Assembly (NCBI GenBank): GCA_964393975.1
Contig: CAYMVO010000001.1
Coordinates: 85,901 to 149,900, forward strand
Length of the DNA: 64,000 nt
Reading direction: 5' to 3'
Origin: CALVNN01 sp964393975
GTDB lineage: Bacteria; Bacillota; Clostridia; Christensenellales; UBA1242
The translations under genes were made by a program, and so were the position numbers. Each line of letters opens with the position of its first letter. The stretch's first letter is position 1. Below the pieces are notes generated by a model that worked only from the letters and a program-made list of their open reading frames with translations, did not search any database and was not told the origin of the DNA. Of the stretch, positions 18,442 through 27,384 are shown piece after piece.

Positions 18442-19461
18442 TTAATCTCTTAAAGTAAGAGCCAGTTTAAAGTTTTCCCTATCAACATCCTTAATGGTGA
18501 CTTCAAGTTCATCACCTACTTTGCAAACTTCTTCTATATTCTTTATATTATAACCAGCCTCAGAATTATGGAGCAAGCCATCAATATGTTCAGCGACATT
18601 GATAAATGCACCAAACTTAGCAAGTCTCACCACTTTACCTTTTAATTTTTGACCAACCTCAAAATTATTGAAAATAGCGATTCTAGGATCTTCCATTAAT
18701 TGCTTGTACCCTAAACTAATCTTGTTATTTTCTCTATCAGATTTCAAAACCACGAAAGAATAAGTCTCACCTATCTTAAATACAGCACTAGCCTTTTCAT
18801 TAAAGTAACCAACATCATTGTTGTGAACCAAACAACTCCTTCCATTTACTTCAACAAAGGCACCAAAATCTACAAATTTTGTCACTTTGCCTTCTACGAC
18901 TTTGTCTACAGCAATACCACCCCAAAACTCATTTTCTTTTTCCTCATAAATTCTGTTTACTAACAATCTAATAGAAGCGACAATTTTTTTCTTTGTAAGA
19001 TTAATCTCCATAACGGTCACATCAATATCTTTACCCACATAAAATTTCAAATCATTTTTGTGCTTGAACTCTACTTGAGATTGCGGAATGAATACATTAA
19101 ATTCTCCTAATTTTGCTACCAAACCACCTTTTACTTCGTTCTTAACGCTAACACTAATCGTGTCACCCTCTTTGAGTCCCTTCAAAAGTTCGTTTGCTTT
19201 TTGTAATTCTTTTGCTTTTGCTAATGAAAGTTTCACATAACCATTTTCATCTTTTTTGTCTACGACAATGGCTTGTATAGTTTGCCCAACCTCCAATGTC
19301 TCTTTAGCAAGGTCGTCGTTATAAATAAACGCATCACCCTTGCCTCCAATATTAATCAAAGCACCGTATTTAGTCATCATAACCACGGTACCCTCTACAA
19401 TTTTCCCAACATTATATCGGGCAAGTGTACTTTCAACCATTTCTAAAGTCATTTTTTCCAT
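18442..19461 (-). CDS. S1 RNA-binding domain protein (ribosomal protein S1-like)
   Basis: Cytoplasmic RNA-binding protein with four S1 domains in 339 residues, at about 16-80, 97-165, 185-255 and 268-338. Each has the VxGxV....GAFV pattern, with the third and fourth best conserved (VEGKVTKFVDFGAFVEV, LKGKVVRLAKFGAFINV). In Clostridia the equivalent gene follows cmk-plsC and is often fused to or preceded by ispH; no ispH domain is present here. It probably serves the S1/RpsA-like role in mRNA binding. It has its own promoter, whose -35 lies in the hairpin after plsC. The first ATG is used; a second lies three codons in. Confidence 0.88.
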   Translation of the reverse strand: MEKMTLEMVESTLARYNVGKIVEGTVVMMTKYGALINIGGKGDAFIYNDDLAKETLEVGQTIQAIVVDKKDENGYVKLSLAKAKELQKANELLKGLKEGDTISVSVKNEVKGGLVAKLGEFNVFIPQSQVEFKHKNDLKFYVGKDIDVTVMEINLTKKKIVASIRLLVNRIYEEKENEFWGGIAVDKVVEGKVTKFVDFGAFVEVNGRSCLVHNNDVGYFNEKASAVFKIGETYSFVVLKSDRENNKISLGYKQLMEDPRIAIFNNFEVGQKLKGKVVRLAKFGAFINVAEHIDGLLHNSEAGYNIKNIEEVCKVGDELEVTIKDVDRENFKLALTLRD

Positions 19462-19544
19462 AATAAATATAAACTCCTAAATATAACATAAAATAAACTA
19501 AGCATAACTTAGCCAACCTACCAATTAAAGTAGATAATACTCTT

Positions 19545-19573
19545 ATTATAGCAAATCAAAAAAATATTGACAA
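19545..19573 (-). promoter_or_regulatory. Sigma-A promoter of the S1-domain gene
   Basis: Minus-strand TTGTCA (19573-19568), 17-base spacer, TATAAT (19550-19545). The -35 hexamer lies inside the long AT-rich hairpin that follows plsC. Confidence 0.75.
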
Positions 19574-19614
19574 TTAAAATTTGAAAAAAAATTCAAATTT
19601 TGTCAATATTTTTT
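19557..19614 (-). terminator. Long AT-rich hairpin after plsC, probable terminator
   Basis: Two arms of about 22 bases (AAAAATATTGACA... and ...TGTCAATATTTTT) pair almost perfectly, with a 4-base TTAA bulge in one arm. The minus-strand reading ends in a T-run, so it can terminate cmk-plsC transcripts. It also carries the -35 box of the next promoter. Confidence 0.6.
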
Positions 19615-19622
19615 AATTTTTT

Positions 19623-20234
19623 CTATTTTTTCTTACTTTTTTGAGCCAAATAGTTGTTTTTCAGTGCCTCAGTAGCATTAAAAACCAGTTGTGTTATGTC
19701 ATCCAACACTTCTTTTTCAGTTCCTTTTTTGTAAAACTCACTTAAATCTATAGGTTCCCCAATGAGTAATATATTACGTCTAAAAAATTTTGGTTTTCGT
19801 AAAAATCGCATTGGAATAATGGATGTTTTAGTTTTTAAAGCAATAAGCGCCACACCATTTTTAAACCCTAACAAATTACCATCATCTTTTTTGTTTCGTG
19901 TCCCTTCTGGAAAAATCCCTAAAAGTTCTTCATCCTTTAATATTTTGTATATACTCTTAAAAGAACTCAAATCTGGCTTATCTCTATCTACACAAATGAC
20001 GCCCATACACCTAAAACCCCACGCAAGAAACTTGTTTTTGAATATTTCTTTCTTACCCACAAAATGAATTGTGCGTTTAGAGTTTACCATCAGGTTTACC
20101 GAATCATTATAGGACTGATGATTGCATGTCAAAATACACTTTCCCTCTTTTGGTAATACACCTACTATTTTAGTCGGCATAAATATTTTGACTGGCAAAT
20201 AAAACAACGCCCTAATAAATCTATAAAAAATCAT
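19623..20234 (-). CDS. plsC: 1-acyl-sn-glycerol-3-phosphate acyltransferase
   Basis: Membrane-associated acyltransferase that makes phosphatidic acid from lysophosphatidic acid. The 203 residues carry the catalytic NHQSYND (H-x4-D, about residue 35), the substrate motif GIFPEGTRNK (about 112-121) and a hydrophobic N terminus. It starts right after the cmk stop codon, with no gap, and the pair forms the usual cmk-plsC unit. In many Clostridia ispH-rpsA follows; here only the S1-domain gene does. Confidence 0.95.
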   Translation of the reverse strand: MIFYRFIRALFYLPVKIFMPTKIVGVLPKEGKCILTCNHQSYNDSVNLMVNSKRTIHFVGKKEIFKNKFLAWGFRCMGVICVDRDKPDLSSFKSIYKILKDEELLGIFPEGTRNKKDDGNLLGFKNGVALIALKTKTSIIPMRFLRKPKFFRRNILLIGEPIDLSEFYKKGTEKEVLDDITQLVFNATEALKNNYLAQKSKKK

Positions 20235-20891
20235 CTATCTTACCCTATCCAAAATAAAATTTACCACCTGTTCAAATGTCATATCAGTACTGTCTATCAA
20301 AATAGCATCATCAGCTTTCACCAAAGGACTAATTTCACGATTGATATCTAGTTCATCACGCTTTTTTATGCTCTCAAGCACCTTTTCATACGTTACGTCT
20401 TCGCCTGCTTCTACAAATTGCTTATATCTTCTTTTAGCTCTTTCTTCGGGTGTCGCAGTTAAAAAAAATTTAAATGTAGCAAAAGGTAACACAACCGTTC
20501 CAATATCACGCCCTTCAACAACCACATTATTTTTATGGGCAATACACCTTTGCACCTCTTTTATCTTGTTTCTCACACAAGGATATGCTGATACCACAGC
20601 AGACATTTTACTCACCTCATCCGTATGTAAAACAGTGCCAATATACTCTCCATTTAACATAGTTCTTTGCTCGCTACCTAATATATAGTCTACATTTATC
20701 AAGATTTTATTAGCCACAGTCTTTAAAACATCTTCGCTCTTGTAATCAATATCGTTTTTAATAACATAATAAGCAAACGCCCTATAAAGCTCCCCTGTAT
20801 TTAGATGCAAAAACCCCAATCTTTTAGCAATTTCTTTAGCTACGCTAGATTTACCAGAACCACTAGTACCATCTATAGCAATATTTATCAT
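20235..20891 (-). CDS. cmk: Cytidylate kinase
   Basis: Phosphorylates CMP and dCMP to the diphosphates. It has 218 residues, with P-loop IAIDGTSGSGKSSVAKEIA near the N terminus, LNTGELYRAFA, VVEGRDIGTVVLP (about 125-137) and the lid region ATPEERAKRRYKQ. Full length. AGGAGG precedes the ATG, and it is the first gene of cmk-plsC. Confidence 0.97.
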   Translation of the reverse strand: MINIAIDGTSGSGKSSVAKEIAKRLGFLHLNTGELYRAFAYYVIKNDIDYKSEDVLKTVANKILINVDYILGSEQRTMLNGEYIGTVLHTDEVSKMSAVVSAYPCVRNKIKEVQRCIAHKNNVVVEGRDIGTVVLPFATFKFFLTATPEERAKRRYKQFVEAGEDVTYEKVLESIKKRDELDINREISPLVKADDAILIDSTDMTFEQVVNFILDRVR

Positions 20892-20973
20892 AGCCGTTCC
20901 TCCTGTAACTCATTTTACAATTTGATTATAATATATTTAAATTGAAAAATCTACTAAAATGATAATTTTTTTT

Positions 20974-21010
20974 GAAAAAAGCCCCACTTGAGACTAAAGT
21001 GAAACTTTTA
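20974..21010 (-). terminator. Terminator after rluB
   Basis: Minus-strand stem GTTTCACTT with AAGTGGGGC around a TAGTCTC loop (three G-U pairs), followed by TTTTTT. It begins at the end of the rluB coding region. Confidence 0.65.
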
Positions 21011-21721
21011 AAGCCCACAAAGAGCTACGAGATAGGCGACCTCTTCCTCTTTCAATTCACGATATTCACCACGACTGAGACCACCGACTCTCAAATCGCC
21101 TATACCAACCCTCTTTAAAAGGGTAATTTCTTTACCAACATATTCTAACATTTTCCTTATCTGCCTATTTTTACCTTCGTGTATTTTGATTTCCAATCTA
21201 GTTTTGCCGTCTTTGACATCTAAAACTTTAATTTTGCATTTTTTAAGTTTAACGCCATCTATCTTCACGCCAGCCCTCAAAACAGCCAATTCGCCTTCGG
21301 TGATGTTGCCCTTAATTACGCAAATGTATGTCTTTTCGATCTCAGAAACTGGTAACATAAGCTTTTGCGCCAAATCGCCATCATTTGTTAATATCAAAAG
21401 TCCCTCAGTGTTGTAGTCGAGTCTACCTACAGGAAAAACTCGTCCTTTGATATCCTTTACTAGGTCCATCACAGTCTTGCGACCTTTTTCATCGCTAGAT
21501 GTAGTCACATATCCTTTTGGTTTGTTAAGTATATAATATTTGTAATTTTCCTCAAACGTCAAATTTTTACCATCCACCCTAACAACATCATCATCGCCGA
21601 TATCAGTCGCAAGGTCAGTAATAGTTTTGCCATTCACGGTAACAACACCTTTTTTAACCAATTCTTCCACCCCGCGTCTAGAACCAAGCCCCGCAAGTGC
21701 TAAATATTTATTAATTCTCAT
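21008..21721 (-). CDS. rluB: Pseudouridine synthase of the RluB/RsuA family
   Basis: rRNA pseudouridine synthase, 237 residues. The N-terminal S4 RNA-binding domain MRINKYLALAGLGSRRG (about 1-60) precedes the catalytic domain with VGRLDYNTEGLLILTNDG, whose Asp is the nucleophile, and KIHEGKNRQIRKM. I place the start at MRINKY because AGGGG lies 7 bases upstream; a 16-residue extension upstream has no such support. It belongs to a ytfJ-dac-rluB run as in other Clostridia. Whether the target is 23S position 2605 or a 16S site cannot be told from sequence alone. Confidence 0.93.
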   Translation of the reverse strand: MRINKYLALAGLGSRRGVEELVKKGVVTVNGKTITDLATDIGDDDVVRVDGKNLTFEENYKYYILNKPKGYVTTSSDEKGRKTVMDLVKDIKGRVFPVGRLDYNTEGLLILTNDGDLAQKLMLPVSEIEKTYICVIKGNITEGELAVLRAGVKIDGVKLKKCKIKVLDVKDGKTRLEIKIHEGKNRQIRKMLEYVGKEITLLKRVGIGDLRVGGLSRGEYRELKEEEVAYLVALCGL

Positions 21722-21759
21722 TAGTATCCCCTTTATAATATAATGTTTAGATTGTTGCC

Positions 21760-22893
21760 TCACATCCATTTATCCAAGATATCATCCAACGCACCTTGAA
21801 CATTTAATTCTTCAACACTATCTATAGTACATATTTCAGATGAAAAAATCAAGTCTTCTTTGATAAAAATTTTAACATTTCCAACAATTTGATTTTTTTC
21901 AACTGGTGCCTTGAGCATTTTTGGATACTCATACTCAATCTTTAGGTTAGCCTTTTCATACTCCGTTAGCGGATAACTAAACCCATTCACCACATATATC
22001 CTCGTAAAATTTTTTGTGCCATTAGTCACGGGCAAAGATGTTATATATCTACTACCCTCCAATATTTCTTGCAATGAATACTCTTGATTTGCTAAATTAA
22101 GCAGTCTGGTTGCCTCTTCAAACATAGGTTGACAGTTTAATAACACGCACACCATTCTTGTACCATCCTCTTTTTCTGTAGCGGAAACAAAGCACCTACC
22201 CGCATTATCAGTAAACCCAGTCTTTACACCAATACAATTATTCATAGAGAGCAAAAGTCTATTTTTATTTCTTAAATACCTCGTGTCGGTTTGTTCAGTT
22301 GCATCAATAACTTTGTTTTTGGTCATAGATATATCTAAAAATTCTTGATTATTTAGAGCATAGGCAGTTATCAACGCCAAATCGTAAGCCGTTGTGTAAT
22401 GCCCCTCAGCGTCCAACCCATGCGCGTTAGCAAAACTTGTGTTTAAGGCGCCACATTTTTCAGCAGTCTCCCTCATAAGAGCACAAAAACTTTTTTCATC
22501 TCCCGCTGTTAATATAGCAAGTGCCGTTGCGCTATCATTACCAGATGGCAACATCAATCCATAAAGCAACTCCCTTACACTTAGTCTCTCACTTTTTCTT
22601 AGATACATTGAAGTACCTTCAATACCTACCGCTTCATCAGGAATTGTAATTTTATCATCCAAATCACCTGTATAATTATCTAAAACTGTTATAGCAGTTA
22701 CTATCTTAGTAGTACTAGCCATAGCGAGTTTCATATCCTTATTTTTTTCATAAATAACTCTTCCACTATTACATTCAATAACACACATACCCTTAGCTAT
22801 AGAATCTTCAGCATATACTATATATCGCGTACTACTAAAACAAAACACACTAAATACAGTAACCACTAAAAATATAATTAGCTTACTTTTCAT
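21760..22893 (-). CDS. D-alanyl-D-alanine carboxypeptidase (DacF/DacB type)
   Basis: Penicillin-binding protein 5 family serine carboxypeptidase that trims peptidoglycan stem peptides. The 377 residues include a signal peptide (about 1-28), the SxxK motif in AMASTTKIVTA (about residue 60), SGN in MLPSGNDSATALA and KTG in GVKTGFTDNAGRC. A C-terminal PBP5-type beta domain starts near 270. It ends without an obvious amphipathic anchor. The gene overlaps ytfJ by 11 bases, with GGAG just before the ATG. The context beside ytfJ and the DUF2953 gene matches the sporulation-linked dacF/dacB neighbourhood of Clostridia. Confidence 0.93.
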   Translation of the reverse strand: MKSKLIIFLVVTVFSVFCFSSTRYIVYAEDSIAKGMCVIECNSGRVIYEKNKDMKLAMASTTKIVTAITVLDNYTGDLDDKITIPDEAVGIEGTSMYLRKSERLSVRELLYGLMLPSGNDSATALAILTAGDEKSFCALMRETAEKCGALNTSFANAHGLDAEGHYTTAYDLALITAYALNNQEFLDISMTKNKVIDATEQTDTRYLRNKNRLLLSMNNCIGVKTGFTDNAGRCFVSATEKEDGTRMVCVLLNCQPMFEEATRLLNLANQEYSLQEILEGSRYITSLPVTNGTKNFTRIYVVNGFSYPLTEYEKANLKIEYEYPKMLKAPVEKNQIVGNVKIFIKEDLIFSSEICTIDSVEELNVQGALDDILDKWM

Positions 22894-23272
22894 TTTTCTC
22901 CATCCCCTTTTTGAAAAGTCTTAATACATCGCTAGTTACATTTATAAACTTACTTATACTTTCAGTGGTATTTGTTTGCACATAACGAATGACATCATTT
23001 TCTTCTATGAGAAAGCCTATAGGTTGCACACTTAGCCCAGCCCCTGAACCAGTGGCAAATGGTGGTCTAGATTGCTTTGGCTTTGTTTCAGTATACTCAC
23101 CGCCTCCACCAACATAACCTAACATCACTTTAGAAATCGGTATAATTGTAGCACCACTAGGTGTTTTTATAACATCACCGACAACTGTACCTATATCCAC
23201 AATGCTTTTTAAGTTTTGTAAAGCCTCACTCAAAATATTTTCTATTGGATGTTTATATTCATTTTCTTTCAT
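22883..23272 (-). CDS. ytfJ: Sporulation protein YtfJ/GerW family
   Basis: Small GerW-family protein, 129 residues, needed in Bacillus for normal spore germination. Typical blocks are PIENILSEALQNLKSIVDIGTVVG, GATIIPISKVMLGYVGGGGEY, GSGAGLSVQPIGFL and a C-terminal region predicted helical; each is quoted only in part. AAGGAG precedes the ATG. It lies directly downstream of the DUF2953 gene, the same pairing as ytfI-ytfJ in Bacillus, and overlaps the following carboxypeptidase gene. Confidence 0.93.
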   Translation of the reverse strand: MKENEYKHPIENILSEALQNLKSIVDIGTVVGDVIKTPSGATIIPISKVMLGYVGGGGEYTETKPKQSRPPFATGSGAGLSVQPIGFLIEENDVIRYVQTNTTESISKFINVTSDVLRLFKKGMEKNEK

Positions 23273-23286
23273 ATTTTACTCCTTTA

Positions 23287-23847
23287 TTACGCCAATTTGC
23301 GTTTTGCTTTTTTGTTAACTATAACTTTTGCTTTTATTAAGGAAATTATAATATTTGTTATTGATATAGAGAACGCAGTTTTTATTGTAACAACACCATT
23401 AGACTGATTAAATTGGGGATAAACCTTATACTCTATCACCGATGTTGGTTTATGAGTTTTCACAAACGATTTAAATACCGCAAGCAACATATTTAATCCC
23501 CCACAAAAAAGTGCCACATTACACGCATTTTCATTTGAGCCTATCGTTAAAAATGTCTTAAAATCTTTTAAATACATTCGCTTAAATAATTGTTTTTGTA
23601 ATTCATTAACAAAGTCTACATTTTCCATATTGAGTTCAATATCTACTTGTTTAGTTTCTTTACGATTTTTCAACATTATTTGCATATTTTTAAATTTGAA
23701 CCTATAAAATTTAACATTAAAAAACCATAACCGTAATTCCATAAATCCTCTATTCTTCAGCACATCGAACTTCAAATGCAATCTTAAGTTTATTGGGATA
23801 ATTAATATTATCATTATCACTAGCAACACTATAAAAAGCACTTTCAT
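23287..23847 (-). CDS. DUF2953 (YtfI-like) membrane protein
   Basis: A 186-residue protein with one N-terminal membrane helix (residues about 2-20), a basic region rich in Phe, Arg and Lys, and a second hydrophobic stretch near the C terminus. I assign it to the DUF2953/YtfI family mainly from LRLWFFNVKFYRFKFK, the INLRLHLKFDV start, and its place just before ytfJ. Function unknown; sporulation linkage comes from the neighbour. Confidence 0.62.
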   Translation of the reverse strand: MKVLFIVLLVIMIILIIPINLRLHLKFDVLKNRGFMELRLWFFNVKFYRFKFKNMQIMLKNRKETKQVDIELNMENVDFVNELQKQLFKRMYLKDFKTFLTIGSNENACNVALFCGGLNMLLAVFKSFVKTHKPTSVIEYKVYPQFNQSNGVVTIKTAFSISITNIIISLIKAKVIVNKKAKRKLA

Positions 23848-23870
23848 ATCTCTAGTATGTGTTAGTAAAT

Positions 23871-23903
23871 AAAAAAAATACCAAAATTTACATTGGTATT
23901 TTG
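23871..23903 (-). terminator. Terminator after scpB
   Basis: Minus-strand stem AAAATACCAA with TTGGTATTTT around a TGTAAAT loop, followed by a run of eight T. It separates the scpA-scpB unit from the DUF2953-ytfJ unit. Confidence 0.85.
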
Positions 23904-23913
23904 AAAAAATTAA

Positions 23914-24594
23914 TTAATTTTGTTTAAAAGCTTCGCTCTCTACACCATCAGATTCAAAAGTTTGGACATCCTCGCCTTCTAAAAATTCAGGTTTATCTTC
24001 ATTTTCAAAATCAATTGAAAATTCTCTATACAAGCCGTCACTCTTATTTCTTTCATCATTTATAACTTGTATCCTTTCTAATATATCTTCATACTTAGGT
24101 AAATTTTCTAAACTATCTAACTCAAACCTCTTTAAAAACTCATCCGTGGTACCAAAAAGCAAGGGTTTACCTACCGCATCTTTTCGCCCCACTACTTCAA
24201 TAAGATTATGTTTTAAAAGCAACTGTATAGCATAATCGCAATTAGTTCCCCTTATATTTTCCACTTCAAGTTTTGTAATAGGTTGCTTATAGCAAATAAT
24301 AGCAATAGTCTCCAAAGCAGTCTTAGTCAATTGTTTTTCTTTAATAGGATTTAACACTTCCACAATATAATCAGAAAATTTAGGATTGCTAGTCAATTGT
24401 ACTTTTCCTCTATATGTAATAATATGAAGAGGACTATCACCAGAATATTTTTCTTTTAACTTAGAAATTGCTTTATCAATTGTATCCTTTTTAATATTTA
24501 ATTTTTCCGCAATGTAGTCTATTTGCAAGCCATCACCAGATACAAATAGTAAGCTCACAAGCACATTTTCAAGATTTTTCTTTAAATCATCCAT
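23914..24594 (-). CDS. scpB: Segregation and condensation protein B
   Basis: Winged-helix partner of SMC-ScpA in bacterial condensin. The 226 residues contain LVSLLFVSGDGLQIDYIAEKL at the start (only its first part is needed for the call). The conserved TALETIAIICYKQPITKLEVENIRG region lies around 95-120, followed by GRKDAVGKPLLFGTTDEFL. A longer acidic C-terminal tail (about 195-226) is not part of the core fold. AGGAG precedes the ATG, 12 bases after the scpA stop. Confidence 0.96.
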   Translation of the reverse strand: MDDLKKNLENVLVSLLFVSGDGLQIDYIAEKLNIKKDTIDKAISKLKEKYSGDSPLHIITYRGKVQLTSNPKFSDYIVEVLNPIKEKQLTKTALETIAIICYKQPITKLEVENIRGTNCDYAIQLLLKHNLIEVVGRKDAVGKPLLFGTTDEFLKRFELDSLENLPKYEDILERIQVINDERNKSDGLYREFSIDFENEDKPEFLEGEDVQTFESDGVESEAFKQN

Positions 24595-24606
24595 AATTAA
24601 AAACTC

Positions 24607-25434
24607 CTAATTATAAGAGACTTCTTCCTCTAAAGTCTCCCCACTATTAACTTTATCTTCATTGTAATAAATATCAATCTCTTCAAAGGTTGAAGGCTGT
24701 TCTATCCTTATATATTGACGCTTTAATAACTCTAACATCGCCAAGAAACAAATAATAACCTCACTCTTTGAATAGTCATCATCAAAAAGTTTTGAAAATT
24801 TAGTATGCTTCACATCTTCTAGTTCAGCCCTAATATCTTCTATTTTTTCAGCAACGGTCCACCTATCCATTTCAATCTTTTTAGGTTCTACACTAGCTAC
24901 TTTTTCCTCCACACGGACCAAGAGATTAGCAAATGCATCTAACATAGCATCTAATTTCATATCCTTTAAAACAATTCTAAAATCATTTGCCGATTTATCA
25001 GGTTCTTTATAAAAATGGTCAACATTCTCAATAGAATGCAAATCTTCACCAACCTCTTTAAACAGTTGATACTCTCTAAGTCTACGCCTAAGTTCTTCTT
25101 CCTCATCAATGACTTGCCCACCGTCTTCATTTTCAACCGATTCAGTTGGTAATAAATATTTGGATTTTATTTCCATAAGTGTCGCACCAATCTCAATAAA
25201 CCCACTAACCTCTTCTAAGTCTAAGACTTCCATTTGTCTCACCCTTAACAAATATTGCTCTGTCATATCACCAAGTCTAACATCTTCAATATCCATTTTA
25301 GACTCTTTCACCAACTGCAAGAGTAGATCAAGTGGTCCTTCGTACTCACCCATTATGACTTTGTAAGCATCTTCCACTTCTCCGCTCAAATCGGGTGCAA
25401 TAGCTTCTTCATTAGTTATTTTTTCTTCTTCCAT
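24607..25434 (-). CDS. scpA: Segregation and condensation protein A
   Basis: Kleisin subunit that bridges the SMC heads in bacterial condensin. The 275 residues have the N-terminal YEGPLDLLLQLVKESKMDI (about 31-49), FIEIGATLMEIKSKYLLP (about 82-99) and the C-terminal winged helix with VIICFLAMLELLKR. It begins one base after the M50 protease gene ends, and AGGGG precedes its ATG, so it is read from the promoter upstream of that gene. Confidence 0.96.
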   Translation of the reverse strand: MEEEKITNEEAIAPDLSGEVEDAYKVIMGEYEGPLDLLLQLVKESKMDIEDVRLGDMTEQYLLRVRQMEVLDLEEVSGFIEIGATLMEIKSKYLLPTESVENEDGGQVIDEEEELRRRLREYQLFKEVGEDLHSIENVDHFYKEPDKSANDFRIVLKDMKLDAMLDAFANLLVRVEEKVASVEPKKIEMDRWTVAEKIEDIRAELEDVKHTKFSKLFDDDYSKSEVIICFLAMLELLKRQYIRIEQPSTFEEIDIYYNEDKVNSGETLEEEVSYN

Positions 25435-25435
25435 T

Positions 25436-26104
25436 TTACACCCCTAAAATTAATCCAAATAAATTGTACATAGGTATGAGCACCCAGTTTAGCATCAACC
25501 CCATCACATATCCTAAAACATCAGATATTAAAAGGATAAGCATTATCCACATCCCATATTGACGCATAAAATTAAAGAAACTTCCGTTTGGATTTTTAGA
25601 TATTGCTCTTAACGCATTGTATCCATCTAGAGGAAAAATAGGAAGCAAATTGAACACTGCAAGCACAAAAGATAGGTAACTCACATAAAACATAAACACT
25701 TGTAAAAACTTGAGAATAGCCACCGACTCCGCATTTATAAACAACATTGACACCACATAAAAAAAGCCAAATACAATAGTCAAAACAACATTCATCGTTA
25801 TACCAGCAAGACTAACCTTTAAATCACTCTTTCTACCGTTTTTAAAATTTAAAGGATTTACAGGTACAGGCTTTGCCCAACCAAATCCAAAAAGCACAAG
25901 AAGAATTGTACCAATCAAATCTAAATGAACCAAAGGATTTAATGATAACCTACCTAACGCTTTAGCTGTAGGATCGCCCTCTTTATATGCGATATACCCG
26001 TGCGACCATTCGTGAAGTGACAGCGCTATTAACAACGCCAAAATAAAAGCACAACCATATATAATAATATCAGTACCTTGATACATTCTAAAAATATTAA
26101 TCAT
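25436..26104 (-). CDS. Site-2 protease family (M50) membrane metalloprotease
   Basis: Polytopic intramembrane-type metalloprotease of the Rip/YwhC group, 222 residues. Zinc ligands are in ALSLHEWSHGYIAYKEGD (HExxH form, about residue 28) and in the distal NLLPIFPLDGYNAL, whose Asp completes the site. FGWAKPVPVNP is the usual block between them. Substrate unknown. In Clostridia this gene usually precedes scpAB, as here. A consensus promoter lies just upstream. Confidence 0.92.
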   Translation of the reverse strand: MINIFRMYQGTDIIIYGCAFILALLIALSLHEWSHGYIAYKEGDPTAKALGRLSLNPLVHLDLIGTILLVLFGFGWAKPVPVNPLNFKNGRKSDLKVSLAGITMNVVLTIVFGFFYVVSMLFINAESVAILKFLQVFMFYVSYLSFVLAVFNLLPIFPLDGYNALRAISKNPNGSFFNFMRQYGMWIMLILLISDVLGYVMGLMLNWVLIPMYNLFGLILGV

Positions 26105-26121
26105 AAAAATCTCCTTTGGTT

Positions 26122-26150
26122 ATTATACAATAAACAATTTAAAAAAGCAA
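26122..26150 (-). promoter_or_regulatory. Promoter of the M50 protease-scpA-scpB operon
   Basis: Minus-strand TTGCTT (26150-26145), 17-base spacer, TATAAT (26127-26122), about 18 bases before the M50 ATG. Confidence 0.75.
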
Positions 26151-26160
26151 TCATTTCCTA

Positions 26161-26183
26161 AAGAAAAAAGGGCTTTTGCCCTT
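26161..26183 (-). terminator. Terminator after the second carboxypeptidase gene
   Basis: Minus-strand AAGGGC-AAAA-GCCCTT followed by TTTTC, just after the gene's stop codon and before the next promoter. Confidence 0.88.
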
Positions 26184-26189
26184 AGTTTA

Positions 26190-27332
26190 CTACCATTCTT
26201 CTATAATATCACTAATATAATCTTTGTAAGATTTTAAACTAACATCTTCTTTCGCAATTAATCCCACTTCACCAATCAATTCGTTTTCATTATAAATATA
26301 CGCTTTTCCAATCTCGTCCCCACCTTTATAATCTCTATCTATATCATAAATTATAGTTTGCACTTCGTAAGACATTGTTTTACCTTTTCTCGCTACAATA
26401 CCAAAATCATTACTCGGATACAATTCAACATTTTCAGGTCTCACCTTATTATTTTCAAGCACACCTATAGAGGTATCTGTACTTAAAACATTGTGATTTT
26501 CAAAATTTACAAATCCAAAATTGATAAGATTTTTATTGTCTTCAAATCTATTTTTTGTACTATCAGCGCCCAAGACAACCGCTATAAGAGACATATCATT
26601 CCTTTTTGTTAAAATGCTTAAACAATATCCCGCATTATCCGTTGTACCAGTCTTTCCTCCCTCACACCCCTCTAAAGTCCTAATTAACTTGTTCGTATTA
26701 GCAATTTCTGTCACTCTACCTGATGGATGTATGTATTCCTCACACCAAATCTTAGCATACTGTTTATAAATTGGATGATTAAAAACTACACTAGATAATT
26801 TAGCCACATCAAGCGCACTAGAATACTGATCTTCTCTTAAGCCCGTACAATCAGTATATAGTGTATTACTCAAACCAAGTACGCTAGCGGTAGTATTCAT
26901 CTCTCTTACAAAAACATTTTCACTCCCACATATACTTTCCGCTAAAACCACCGAGCTATCATTCGCAGATGCCACTATCACACTCTTTAAAAGGTCACTT
27001 AATTTATGTTTCGTGTTAGGATCAAGGAATAATTGCGAACCTCCCATACTACAAGCGTACTCACTCGCAACCAATTCATCACTTAGACTCAACTCTCCTT
27101 TATCTATTTTATCAAAAGTTATTTTTAGCGTCATCAATTTTACTATACTAGCAACAGGTAATTTTTTATCAGCATCTTGAGAAAGTAAAACTTCCCCACT
27201 TACCGCATCAATCAAAACAGCGCTTTTACAATTTGGTGCTATTTGCAACTCTTCAGCACAAACAGTATGATTATCAACACAAATCGAGATCATTAAGATT
27301 AAACCAAAAATCAAACAAAATACTCTTTTCAT
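26190..27332 (-). CDS. dacF: D-alanyl-D-alanine carboxypeptidase, second copy
   Basis: PBP5-family carboxypeptidase, 380 residues, paralogue of the copy at 21.8-22.9 kb. It has a signal peptide (about 1-27), SxxK in PVASIVKLMTL (about residue 62), SAN in IVASANDSSVVLAE and KTG in CEGGKTGTTDNAGYC, followed by the PBP5 C-terminal beta domain. Its place between scpA-associated genes and spoIIM fits DacF, the forespore-expressed enzyme that adjusts cortex cross-linking. Assigning the dacF name to this copy rather than the other is inference. It is followed by its own terminator. Confidence 0.93.
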   Translation of the reverse strand: MKRVFCLIFGLILMISICVDNHTVCAEELQIAPNCKSAVLIDAVSGEVLLSQDADKKLPVASIVKLMTLKITFDKIDKGELSLSDELVASEYACSMGGSQLFLDPNTKHKLSDLLKSVIVASANDSSVVLAESICGSENVFVREMNTTASVLGLSNTLYTDCTGLREDQYSSALDVAKLSSVVFNHPIYKQYAKIWCEEYIHPSGRVTEIANTNKLIRTLEGCEGGKTGTTDNAGYCLSILTKRNDMSLIAVVLGADSTKNRFEDNKNLINFGFVNFENHNVLSTDTSIGVLENNKVRPENVELYPSNDFGIVARKGKTMSYEVQTIIYDIDRDYKGGDEIGKAYIYNENELIGEVGLIAKEDVSLKSYKDYISDIIEEW

Positions 27333-27384
27333 AAAGACTCCTAATATTTAAACTCTATGAGTAGTATAAGTATTTCTTTGATTT

